Positions 1 to 7,602 of a stretch of 64,000 nt of DNA are shown piece by piece. Both the position numbers and the translations under genes were made by a program. Origin of the DNA: a virus; IMG/VR virus record IMGVR_UViG_3300036398_003487, positions 62,001 to 126,000 of that record; one strand, 5' to 3'. The notes under the pieces are model-generated. The model made no database searches and was not told the origin of the DNA. It saw only the letters and a program-made list of their open reading frames with translations. Each line of letters starts with the position of its first letter. The first letter of the stretch is position 1.

Positions 1-300
1 GTTGGGGTTGATGTTATTGTTGGGGTTTGTGTAACGGTTGGTGTATTTGTTGCGGTTTGACTTGGTGTTACAGTATTAGTTGGTGTCTGAGTCACAGTTG
101 CTGTATTAGTAGGGGTTTGGGTTACGGTAGGAGTATTTGTTGGTGTAGGTGTTGGTGTTTCAGTATTTGTTGGTGTAGGTGTTGTTGTTGGTGTTGGTGA
201 TGCATAAATTGTTGGAGTAACCGATGGTGTTGGTGTGATAGTCGGAGTAACTGATGGTGTTGGTGTAATGGTAGGTGTCGGTGTTGGTGTTGGTCTACTT
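1..300 (-). repeat. Degenerate Thr/Pro codon repeats
   Basis: Low-complexity coding DNA with many near-copies of units encoding TPTxT and TPTNT motifs. It is the 3' part of the preceding reading frame. It is not a CRISPR array: the units are short, imperfect, without spacers and in frame. Confidence 0.8.
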
Positions 301-2435
301 GGGTCAAAACAAGTTAATATTAAAGTTTGGTCATCCTCAATTAAATGTAAATAAAAGTTATTATAACAACAATTAGGTATTGTAGTATTGTTAACTGTAA
401 ATGGAAATGTCTGACCTGATGTAATCAAATATCTTGGATTTGATTCTGAAACTTCATAATATAAATTAAATGTTCTATCGGCAAAAGTAGTTGAGGTAAC
501 AGTAAGATTATTACCTGAAACTAATAAACAAATATCGTTAATCAATCCGTCTGAACAGTCAGGACATCCATAATCAAAAAGTAAAAACGGACTTTTTAAA
601 ATGTCAAAATTATGTATTACCTCAGGATAACTCAATGGTTCCGTGTACATTCTAAATTGAGAAATTGCCCCGTCAAATGTACCACCAAATGTTGGTTCTA
701 ATAGTATATTGGTTGTTAAACCTGATAATGAAGTTCCTGACAATGTTTGATTTGGCATAACCTCAGGGTCTTGCATGTATGTCAACCCTGTTAAGGTTGT
801 TGGACATCCTGTAAAAGTTAAACTTTCTCTTAAACCTTGTGTCCCACCACCCCATGAAATATTAAATGGTACACCTAATTGTTTTTCTTTTTCTGTATTT
901 AATGCTCTTGGAATAACTTCTTCAAATCCATTAATTACATAGAATAATCTTCCATTAATATAAATTTTTAAAACACCCAATCTATCTTCTCTTTCAATTA
1001 ACCATCTTTCATTTAGATTAACTATTTCTACTTGTTCAGCAGGTGTTGACCCTGTACGTGTTATTGGTGGTTCAATTAATAATACCGTATTATTAGATAA
1101 ACTATCAACATATTCTGTGTCACTAATTAATCCTAACCCTCCTCTGTAATATAAATCACAAGTATCAAAATAAGTACTTCTTTCCCACACACAATCAACT
1201 AAAATCCAATGTTCTTTTGTTGTATAATCAGAATTTAAATCTTCACAGTAATCAAAAATTTGATTTGATGAACAATATTCTGTGATAGTATAACCTGTTT
1301 GATATGTAATTCCTGTTGTTGGACAAGTACCTGTTGTAATACAACCTCCTGTAAATGTTAATACTTTAACACAAACTTTTGGATTTTTAGGGTCACCTGA
1401 CAATCTCAATGAAAACGAGTTTGACATTGAGTCGTATAGTGGGTCTTTATCACTATTTGGAACTTGTGTGGTTGCGTTACATCCACAGTTACAATCGGTA
1501 TTATGTTGAGCTTTATAAACTAAAGGTTCATATACTTCAATACATCTTGAATTGGTCACTCCTGTGTTTGAACAAGCACAAGTTTCTAAACATCCACTTA
1601 AAACACTTGTAACTCTTGTATACCCACTATCTGAAACAGGTGAACCTGACGCATGATGATAAAATTTATTTTCAGCTCTTGCTCCAAAATAGAAAAAAGT
1701 GTTTTCATTTTCAGGATATGTTAAGTTTAAAGTTGTTTGAGTATTTGTTGGATAAAATTCATCAACATACCTTGGTCTAATCAACATCTCAACAGTCCAC
1801 CCTTCGTTTGTTCTATTTGGGAATGTTTCGTAATCATACCCAAACAAACTAAAGAATCCTTGGTAAAAACCACCATATAATTGATTGTAATATGTTATAG
1901 TATAACCTGATTCTGAAACCATATTATACAGAGTTTGTTTTGTGTTTCCTGAAAATCTTTCGTTTGGAGGATTTGTATAACCTGTAACTTGAAATAATTT
2001 TGTTCTTCTATCAAAATGATATCTATCCCACTTACTCGACCCGGTAAATAATCCCATTGTATAATTAATTGTTTCACCAGTCATCTGTGGAACTAAACCA
2101 TTATCGATACCTGTTAACCCAATATCACATAATGTAGAAGCCGTTAAACAATTTAAATCTTCATTTAGTGGATTGTAGTAATTTAATGAAACTAAAGTGT
2201 TACCTGATAAAAAATCACCATAATTAATTGTTAATTCTTGTGATGATAAAGGATTGTTTAAATCAAAATAAATAGGTAATCTATTACCATCATTATAACC
2301 AATAAGATTAGTTGAAAATACAACTTCTTCGTTATAATCTTTTTCATCTGATGCTAAGCAAATGTCAAAAATTTTTGGGACAGGTTTAACATACCACTTT
2401 TTAAAATTGAACTGATTTATATTCTGTTGAGCCAT
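1..2435 (-). CDS. LamG/ConA-like virion surface protein with Thr/Pro-rich tail (C-terminus beyond the window)
   Basis: An open frame runs from ATG at 2435 off the left edge (about 811 codons seen). The protein starts MAQQNINQFNFKKWYVKPVP. A LamG/concanavalin-like fold is suggested between about residues 205 and 610: WTVEMLIRP is a typical first strand, LKIYINGRLFYVI a central one, and FDGAISQFRMYTEPLS the closing strand. Paired cysteines (CACSNTG, CNCGCN) lie near residues 290-310. From about residue 711 to the edge the chain is almost only Thr and Pro with Val, Ile, Gln, Asn and Ser, in short repeats of the TPTVTQTPT type. Such tails are usually extended linkers and possible O-glycosylation targets. 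Likely an exposed tail or fibre protein (inference). A TATTTAT box lies 7 bases before the start. Confidence 0.75.
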   Translation of the reverse strand, partial: MAQQNINQFNFKKWYVKPVPKIFDICLASDEKDYNEEVVFSTNLIGYNDGNRLPIYFDLNNPLSSQELTINYGDFLSGNTLVSLNYYNPLNEDLNCLTASTLCDIGLTGIDNGLVPQMTGETINYTMGLFTGSSKWDRYHFDRRTKLFQVTGYTNPPNERFSGNTKQTLYNMVSESGYTITYYNQLYGGFYQGFFSLFGYDYETFPNRTNEGWTVEMLIRPRYVDEFYPTNTQTTLNLTYPENENTFFYFGARAENKFYHHASGSPVSDSGYTRVTSVLSGCLETCACSNTGVTNSRCIEVYEPLVYKAQHNTDCNCGCNATTQVPNSDKDPLYDSMSNSFSLRLSGDPKNPKVCVKVLTFTGGCITTGTCPTTGITYQTGYTITEYCSSNQIFDYCEDLNSDYTTKEHWILVDCVWERSTYFDTCDLYYRGGLGLISDTEYVDSLSNNTVLLIEPPITRTGSTPAEQVEIVNLNERWLIEREDRLGVLKIYINGRLFYVINGFEEVIPRALNTEKEKQLGVPFNISWGGGTQGLRESLTFTGCPTTLTGLTYMQDPEVMPNQTLSGTSLSGLTTNILLEPTFGGTFDGAISQFRMYTEPLSYPEVIHNFDILKSPFLLFDYGCPDCSDGLINDICLLVSGNNLTVTSTTFADRTFNLYYEVSESNPRYLITSGQTFPFTVNNTTIPNCCYNNFYLHLIEDDQTLILTCFDPSRPTPTPTPTITPTPSVTPTITPTPSVTPTIYASPTPTTTPTPTNTETPTPTPTNTPTVTQTPTNTATVTQTPTNTVTPSQTATNTPTVTQTPTITSTP

Positions 2436-2442
2436 TCTATTG

Positions 2443-2449
2443 ATAAATA
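2443..2449 (-). promoter_or_regulatory. TATTTAT box, 7 bases before the LamG-like gene
   Basis: TATTTAT on the minus strand, followed by seven bases and the ATG at 2435. A T4-type late promoter string, TATAAATA, also lies on the minus strand at 2462-2469. Confidence 0.5.
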
Positions 2450-2461
2450 GTTAAATCAAAG

Positions 2462-2468
2462 TATTTAT
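2462..2468 (+). promoter_or_regulatory. TATTTAT box, 14 bases before the 2483 gene
   Basis: TATTTAT on the plus strand in the divergent spacer between 2435 and 2483. This spacer therefore holds one box for each direction. Confidence 0.5.
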
Positions 2469-2482
2469 ATGTAAAAAGCCAA

Positions 2483-3352
2483 ATGGAATTTAATAAAGAA
2501 TATTTTTCATCACCTTATTACTTCTATATTAAAGAGGGTAAAGATACTATTTCCGTTTATTTTAGTGTCAGCAATACTTTAACTGAAGCTAGAAAAAAAG
2601 ATGAGGTTGTAAAATTTAAGAAAAAAGATAAAAAAGAAATTGAAAAAACAATTTCAAAAATTCAAAAAGAAAAAAAATTAAAAAATAATTCTGACGTTAA
2701 AAAAACTTTAAATAAGAAAAAAGATGAGTTAGAAGAATTAGTTGATTATGATGGGTCTTTTTTGAGTTCAAAAATTCCAATTTATAACCCATATCTTTCA
2801 CCAAAAAGTACAATGGACCAAGAGGTTGTTGCAACAAGACAAACAAACAATCCTATTACTCGTGGATATCGTGTTTATTGGGGTGAAGGTGAGGAAGAAA
2901 CTGACGAGGTAATTAATGAAACTGATTTTTCTGACGCATTTGGTTATGAAGAAACAAAAGACAAAAACGGCCCTGAGACATTTAAAACATTTGTTAAAGA
3001 ATTAGGTTTAGATAAAGATGAGGCGGCTGAAAGAACAAGACAACAAGGTAAAGAACCTGATGCTAAAAAACATAGAAAAAAATTAGAAAGAGTTCCCAAA
3101 AAAATTAAAAAACAAAAAGGTTTTATTGATAGAATGACCATTTCTGAAAAAGAAAATTTGGAAGAAGAAAAGAAAGCTATGATGAAAAAAATGGTTGAGG
3201 ATATTGTTCTTAAGAAAAAATCAGGTGATAAGGAAATGGCTAAAAAAAATGGTTTAAGTAAAGTTCTTACAAAAAATTTAGAAAATATTAAAAAATTAGC
3301 AGACAAAGAAGGTATTGAAATAAATGACTTGGTTAAAATATTGAAGAAATGA
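2483..3352 (+). CDS. Lys/Glu-rich protein of unknown function
   Basis: 289 residues, extremely charged. Residues about 35-90 and 190-289 are rich in Lys and Glu and likely helical or coiled-coil. A short uncharged segment near residue 95 (SSKIPIYNPYLSP) and a stretch with TRGYRVYWGEGEE separate them. No enzyme motif is visible. The last helix (IKKLADKEGIEINDLVKILKK) resembles a small DNA- or protein-binding end module. The stop overlaps the next start by four bases (ATGA), so the two genes are probably translated together. It sits beside a virion protein and has its own TATTTAT box, so a late, possibly structural role is inferred. Confidence 0.6.
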   Translation: MEFNKEYFSSPYYFYIKEGKDTISVYFSVSNTLTEARKKDEVVKFKKKDKKEIEKTISKIQKEKKLKNNSDVKKTLNKKKDELEELVDYDGSFLSSKIPIYNPYLSPKSTMDQEVVATRQTNNPITRGYRVYWGEGEEETDEVINETDFSDAFGYEETKDKNGPETFKTFVKELGLDKDEAAERTRQQGKEPDAKKHRKKLERVPKKIKKQKGFIDRMTISEKENLEEEKKAMMKKMVEDIVLKKKSGDKEMAKKNGLSKVLTKNLENIKKLADKEGIEINDLVKILKK

Positions 3353-3765
3353 ATAGTGAAATGTATGGAAATCAATACGAAGTTCCACACAACGTATTAA
3401 CGTCTTTAGAAAATTTTAAAGACGAAAAAACTATACATAATATTTTTACAAATGGTTATCTAACATATCAAAATATGAAAAAAATACTTCATGATATTGA
3501 TAATGGTAAATTTGGTGATAAAAATTTAAGTACTTTAAAATCATTTATAACACAAAATTTAGGTTCCGATAGAGGGAGTATTGATAGACAAAAGAGAGAT
3601 GCCTCTGATTCGGGAATGCAAAACCAATATTTATCAACACATAGAAAAGATAATGTTAGAGATTTAAATAGACCGTCTAAAAGTCATCACTCTATTTACG
3701 AGAACTATAATAAAGAAGTTGTAGATAACCTTAAAAGAATAAACGAAATAATGAAAAAATTATAA
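3349..3765 (+). CDS. Hypothetical protein
   Basis: 138 residues, no recognised family. The N-terminal half is mixed alpha/beta in appearance. Residues 75-110 are polar and basic with several Arg-Asp pairs, and the C-terminus (NYNKEVVDNLKRINEIMKKL) is an amphipathic helix. The first ATG overlaps the upstream stop by four bases; a second ATG at 3361 is possible. It belongs to a run of five closely spaced plus-strand genes ending at the terminator at 5042. Confidence 0.6.
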   Translation: MNSEMYGNQYEVPHNVLTSLENFKDEKTIHNIFTNGYLTYQNMKKILHDIDNGKFGDKNLSTLKSFITQNLGSDRGSIDRQKRDASDSGMQNQYLSTHRKDNVRDLNRPSKSHHSIYENYNKEVVDNLKRINEIMKKL

Positions 3766-3769
3766 AATT

Positions 3770-4063
3770 ATGGCATCAAAAGTCCCAATAGATTTAAACC
3801 AACCAGATAACGCTTTAAGTGCAATTGCTGAAAAAGTTAGAAAAGATTTGGTTACAAGAAATGATTACAAATCAAACGCAAATGAATATGGGGTAACTAA
3901 TCCTGACGCAATCTCTGATGGAGATGGTAAAGGAAGAGGAACAGGAGTATTCTTAGACATATTTAATGGAGGTACATCAACTGACCAAGTTACTAAAGTT
4001 GATAACATCAAACTAAACAAATATAGTTCAAAAAAACCTTATAACTCACCTTCGACAGAATGA
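3770..4063 (+). CDS. Hypothetical protein
   Basis: 97 residues. It starts MASKVPIDLNQPDNALSAIA, then a short helix and a Gly/Asp-rich loop (ISDGDGKGRGTGVF), ending in a polar tail. No family recognised. Start is four bases after the upstream stop, and the stop overlaps the WYL gene by four bases. Co-transcription with both neighbours is likely. Confidence 0.6.
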   Translation: MASKVPIDLNQPDNALSAIAEKVRKDLVTRNDYKSNANEYGVTNPDAISDGDGKGRGTGVFLDIFNGGTSTDQVTKVDNIKLNKYSSKKPYNSPSTE

Positions 4064-4452
4064 AGCTTTACAACGTCATAAAACAACTTATTTTTGAAGC
4101 AAGTAGTGAAGAAATTACTAATGCAATTAAGAATAGGCATGTTGCAACAATTTACTATGACGGGGAAGATAATGGAGGTAAAGGACTTCGTGTTATTGAA
4201 CCTTTTTGTTACGGAACATCAAAAAGAGGTAACAAAGTAATAAGAGCGTGGGAGAGAGAAGGGGCGTCACACACCGCAACCATAGGTGACCAACCATTAC
4301 CAGGTTGGAGATTATTTAGGGTTGATAGGATTGGAAGCTTCTCGTATGACCCACGTGAAAAATTTGATATAATAAGACCAAGTTATAATCCTGAAGATAA
4401 AGGAATGGTCGGATTAAAAGTATGTACAAAATTTGAATTAGAAAATGAATGA
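4060..4452 (+). CDS. WYL-domain protein with a capsid-targeting-like leader
   Basis: 130 residues. After a short leader (MKLYNVIKQLIFE, then AS) the chain follows a WYL-domain pattern: an N-terminal helix with AIKNRH, a strand with ATIYYDG, the GLRVIEPFCYG segment, then WRLFRVDRIGSF. WYL domains bind ligands or nucleic acid and are commonly part of transcription regulators, but no helix-turn-helix is present, so this is a stand-alone WYL domain. The leader closely resembles those of T4 internal proteins (MKTYQEFIAEA), which are cut after Glu by gp21. Packaging and delivery with the DNA is inference. The stop overlaps the next start by eight bases. Confidence 0.65.
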   Translation: MKLYNVIKQLIFEASSEEITNAIKNRHVATIYYDGEDNGGKGLRVIEPFCYGTSKRGNKVIRAWEREGASHTATIGDQPLPGWRLFRVDRIGSFSYDPREKFDIIRPSYNPEDKGMVGLKVCTKFELENE

Positions 4453-5020
4453 TTTAATGCAAAAACTAATGTTGTCTAAAGAAATTATGAATAGACACGA
4501 CGAAATGGACAAAGGGAATCCATCTAAAAGGTCATCAACAACTCAACAATTAGTTAGAGAATATGATGAATCACCTATACCTGCAACATATAATATACCA
4601 CAAGAATTTTTACAAAAAGAACAACCAAAGTCAGTCGCACCAAAAGTTATGACAGAAGATAGAATAAAAAATTCTAAACTACCTGACGCAATCAAAAGAT
4701 TAATGATGGAACACCCAATAGACCAACCACAACAATATCAGGCAACAATCTCAGATGATATTATTGAAAAGGCGGCAAGGTTAATGGGAAATAAACAACC
4801 TGTTTCAGAGTCAACTCAACAACAACCAAGACAACAAAATACATCATTTAATTTATCCGCATCAGATATAAAGAAAATTGTTAGGGAAACTGTTGAAGAA
4901 GTATTAAGTGAGAATGGATTAATGGTTGAGTCAACTCAAAAATCTAATGAATTAATGACAATTAAAGTTGGTAAACATATCTTTGAAGGTAAAATTTCAA
5001 AAGTTAAAAAAGTTCAATAA
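4445..5020 (+). CDS. Hypothetical protein, Gln-rich centre
   Basis: 191 residues. The middle (about 45-135) is rich in Pro, Gln and Ser and probably disordered. An amphipathic helix follows (SDIKKIVRETVEEVLSENGL), then a short beta-like C-terminus (TIKVGKHIFEGKISKVKKV). The helix-plus-strand end resembles C-terminal assembly modules of phage structural proteins, but no family was recognised. Last gene before the terminator at 5042. Confidence 0.6.
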   Translation: MNDLMQKLMLSKEIMNRHDEMDKGNPSKRSSTTQQLVREYDESPIPATYNIPQEFLQKEQPKSVAPKVMTEDRIKNSKLPDAIKRLMMEHPIDQPQQYQATISDDIIEKAARLMGNKQPVSESTQQQPRQQNTSFNLSASDIKKIVRETVEEVLSENGLMVESTQKSNELMTIKVGKHIFEGKISKVKKVQ

Positions 5021-5041
5021 AATTATAAACATTAAAAATTC

Positions 5042-5068
5042 AGTCCTCCTTGTGGGGACTTTTTTTTT
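5042..5068 (+). terminator. Rho-independent terminator after the 2483-5020 gene run
   Basis: Stem AGTCC...GGACT closed over a short loop, followed by nine T residues. It separates the small-gene run from the glycan island. Confidence 0.85.
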
Positions 5069-5075
5069 GTTATAG

Positions 5076-5106
5076 TTGAATTATAACATTCTTTCATTTA
5101 TCTTTT
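5076..5106 (+). promoter_or_regulatory. Host-type promoter of the glycan island
   Basis: TTG at 5076-5078, 20-base spacer, then TATCTTTT at 5099-5106. This matches the Bacteroidota TTG / TAnnTTTG layout with the final G changed to T. The first glycosyltransferase ATG follows five bases later. Confidence 0.55.
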
Positions 5107-5111
5107 TCATT

Positions 5112-6326
5112 ATGAAAGAAAAAATTAAAGTTTTAGTTATACCTTCTGACACTACTGGAGTTGGGAGATTTAGGTCAATCACACCACACACTCACTTACA
5201 ATCAAAATATGGGGAGGATTTTCATGTCGACATTGAATTTAATCCTGATTTAACTAATATAAATTATTTTAAAGATTACCAAATAATTCATTATCATCGT
5301 TCTCTTGGTCAAGATATGGATAAGTCTGTACAAATAGTACCAATTTTAAATTCAATGGGTATTATTACTGTATGTGATTTAGATGATTACTGGTTACCAG
5401 GAAAAGAACATCCTCTTCATCAGTTGATTGTTCAAGAAAAAATACACGAAAAAATTGTTGCAAATTTAAAAGTTGCTAAATATGTAACAACTACTACTGA
5501 GTTATTTGCGGATGAAATAAAAAAACATAATAAAAATGTTGTAATTTTCCCTAATGCGATTGACCATAAAGAGGCTCAATTTAATGAGCCGACTGAAGAA
5601 TCTGACTTGGTAAGAGTTGGGTGGTTAGGTGGTTCATCACATTTACACGATTTGATGTTACTTGATGGTATGGTATCTAAACTTTCTGATATTCAGAAAA
5701 ATTTACAGTTTGTTGTTTGTGGTTTTGATACACGTGGTATGATGACTGAGATTAATCAGGCAACAGGTGAACAAACAAGAAGACCAATTAAACCACACGA
5801 AACCGTATGGTATGATTACGAAAAGATTTTTACAAATAACTATTCAATAGTTACACCTGAGTATAAAAAACACTTGGAGTTATTTGTTCAGACACCTTAT
5901 GAAAATGAACAAAACCAACCATATAGAAGAGTTTGGACAAAACCTGTAACATCTTACGCTCGTAATTACTCTAAATTTGATATATCTTTGGCACCGATTA
6001 AACAACATATGTTTAACAAAGTAAAATCACAACTTAAAGTTATTGAGGCAGGTTTTTATAAGAAAGCGTTAATTGCGACTAACTATGGGCCTTATACTAT
6101 TGATTTAAAACATTCATTAAAGAATGGTGAGTTTACAGATGGAAACGCTCTTTTAGTTGATGACGTAAGAAATCATAGTGATTGGGCAAAATACATTAAG
6201 AAATTAGTTCAGAACCCAAACATGAGAATTGATATGGGTGAAAGACTATATGAATATGTATCTAAACACTATAGTTTAGATGTGGTAACAAAAACAAGAG
6301 CAGAATTTTATAAATCAATCGTATGA
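5112..6326 (+). CDS. GT-B-fold glycosyltransferase
   Basis: 404 residues from ATG at 5112. A TTG at 5076 would add a hydrophobic 12-residue extension that falls on the promoter, so it is not chosen. The protein begins MKEKIKVLVIPSDTTGVGRF, a typical first strand and Gly loop of a GT4-like enzyme. It continues with a CDLDDYW motif, TTTTELFADEI (the usual start of the interdomain strand), FPNAID, and a C-terminal sugar-nucleotide domain (RVGWLGGSSHLHDL; KVIEAGFYKKALIATNYGPY). It would transfer a sugar from a nucleotide donor in the cytoplasm; donor and acceptor are not predictable. First gene of the glycan island. The stop overlaps the exonuclease start. Confidence 0.8.
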   Translation: MKEKIKVLVIPSDTTGVGRFRSITPHTHLQSKYGEDFHVDIEFNPDLTNINYFKDYQIIHYHRSLGQDMDKSVQIVPILNSMGIITVCDLDDYWLPGKEHPLHQLIVQEKIHEKIVANLKVAKYVTTTTELFADEIKKHNKNVVIFPNAIDHKEAQFNEPTEESDLVRVGWLGGSSHLHDLMLLDGMVSKLSDIQKNLQFVVCGFDTRGMMTEINQATGEQTRRPIKPHETVWYDYEKIFTNNYSIVTPEYKKHLELFVQTPYENEQNQPYRRVWTKPVTSYARNYSKFDISLAPIKQHMFNKVKSQLKVIEAGFYKKALIATNYGPYTIDLKHSLKNGEFTDGNALLVDDVRNHSDWAKYIKKLVQNPNMRIDMGERLYEYVSKHYSLDVVTKTRAEFYKSIV

Positions 6327-7021
6327 TAAAGCACCCATTACACAAAATCTTATTTATTGACATTGAAACTGTAGGGGTTTCAAGTAATTATGAAAATTTT
6401 AAAAAGGATTATCCTGAACTTCATTTCCAGTTTGTTAATTACTTAGATTGGTTTCAAAAAAGGTTTCCTGAAGACGCTGAAAAAAGTATTGACGAAATCT
6501 TTGTTAATCGAGCGGCTTTAGTTCCTGAGTTTTCAAAGATTGTTTGTGTTTCAGTAGGATTTCTTGACCCTAAAGGTGATATTAAAAAACAAAGTTTTTT
6601 TAACTCAGATGAAAAAGCGTTACTTACAGATGTTAACACATTATTAAATCGAGTTGATAAGTTAGGTTTTATCCTTTGTGGACATAATCTTAAAAACTTT
6701 GATATCCCTGTATTGGCAAAAAGAATGTTAGTTAATGGTATTTTACCATCATCAATACTTCCATCTTATGACACTAAACCGTGGGAGATTAAAGCAATTG
6801 ATACAAAAGAAATTTGGCAATATGGACAATTTGGAGCGATAAGTTCATTAGAATTAATGTGTGTTTCACTTGGTATTGGAACTTCTAAAAATATGGAAGT
6901 AACAGGAAATAAAGTTCATAACGCATTTTGGAATGAAAACAAATACCAAGAAATTCAAGAATATTGTGAAAAAGATGTTGAGGTATTAATAAAAGTTTTA
7001 ATAAAATTAACAAACTTATGA
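6323..7021 (+). CDS. DEDDy 3'-5' exonuclease (PolB-like)
   Basis: 232 residues with the three exonuclease motifs of the RNase H-like DEDD superfamily: Exo I FIDIET (Asp13, Glu15), Exo II GHNLKNFDIP (Asp near 128) and Exo III YCEKDVEVL (Tyr and Asp near 214-218). The Tyr four residues before Asp marks the DEDDy branch, as in the predicted PolB-like exonucleases of Bacteroidota. It has no polymerase domain. A role in replication, repair or host DNA breakdown is likely. It sits between glycosyltransferases and overlaps both the preceding gene and the dUTPase by four bases. Confidence 0.85.
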   Translation: MIKHPLHKILFIDIETVGVSSNYENFKKDYPELHFQFVNYLDWFQKRFPEDAEKSIDEIFVNRAALVPEFSKIVCVSVGFLDPKGDIKKQSFFNSDEKALLTDVNTLLNRVDKLGFILCGHNLKNFDIPVLAKRMLVNGILPSSILPSYDTKPWEIKAIDTKEIWQYGQFGAISSLELMCVSLGIGTSKNMEVTGNKVHNAFWNENKYQEIQEYCEKDVEVLIKVLIKLTNL

Positions 7022-7602
7022 GTGAAAAATTTGATTTTGCAAGAGAATTAGAAGAATTAAAAAAATTGGTTGATGACTTTAGCCAATTACAAGAACAAGA
7101 ATTAAATGATGAATTAGGGTTTGATATTAATGAATTTGAGGATGCAAATCAATTTATTGGAGATGGGAAAATTACAATAAATTTTGTTTCAACAAATGAA
7201 AAAGAATTAAATTACGCATACGAATCAGATAGTGGGTTTGATTTATATGCCAATGAAGAAGTTAAAATACCTGCGTTTGGTAGAGCTTTAGTTCCGACAG
7301 GTATTTCAGTTGATTTACCCCAAGACTTTGAGATACAAGTTAGGTCAAAAAGTGGTTTAGCAATCAATCAAGGGTTAATGGTTTTAAACTCCCCAGGAAC
7401 TGTAGATGAAGGTTATACTGGTGAAATTAAAGTCATTATTTTTAATACAAACAACCATGAATTTGTAATAACAAAAGGTATGAAAGTCGCTCAAGCGGTA
7501 GTTGCAAGATGTATTACTGGTAGATGGGTTAATTTAAAAAAAGTAGATAAAATAGAAAATAAAGATAGAGGTAGTAAAGGTTTTGGGAGTACAGGAATAT
7601 GA
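7018..7602 (+). CDS. dut: dUTP diphosphatase (trimeric type)
   Basis: 194 residues. All five conserved dUTPase motifs can be seen: I DSGFDLYA (71-78), II RSKSGLA (109-115), III GTVDEGYTGEIKV (127-139), IV KGMKVAQAVV (153-162) and V RGSKGFGSTG (184-193). The enzyme hydrolyses dUTP to dUMP and pyrophosphate, keeping uracil out of phage DNA and feeding dTMP synthesis. The first 55 residues form an extra acidic, helical extension not present in a standard trimeric dUTPase of about 150 residues. The extension may mediate a partner contact (inference). Confidence 0.95.
   Translation: MSEKFDFARELEELKKLVDDFSQLQEQELNDELGFDINEFEDANQFIGDGKITINFVSTNEKELNYAYESDSGFDLYANEEVKIPAFGRALVPTGISVDLPQDFEIQVRSKSGLAINQGLMVLNSPGTVDEGYTGEIKVIIFNTNNHEFVITKGMKVAQAVVARCITGRWVNLKKVDKIENKDRGSKGFGSTGI

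Noticed and set aside
1-300. Repeats at the left edge as a possible phage terminal repeat or array
   Set aside because: Short imperfect Thr/Pro codon units inside an open reading frame.
2462-2469. T4-type late promoter TATAAATA as the main consensus
   Set aside because: It does occur here on the minus strand, but over the window the string oriented with the genes is TATTTAT; TATAAATA in gene direction is found only in a few places.
2944-3390. Hydrophobic 148-residue frame on the minus strand
   Set aside because: Antisense of a Lys/Glu-rich gene; the Phe/Ser/Ile composition is an artefact of AAA/GAA codons.
5076-5111. TTG start at 5076 for the first glycosyltransferase
   Set aside because: It coincides with the -33 TTG of a promoter and would add a hydrophobic leader not typical of this enzyme; ATG at 5112 is better.
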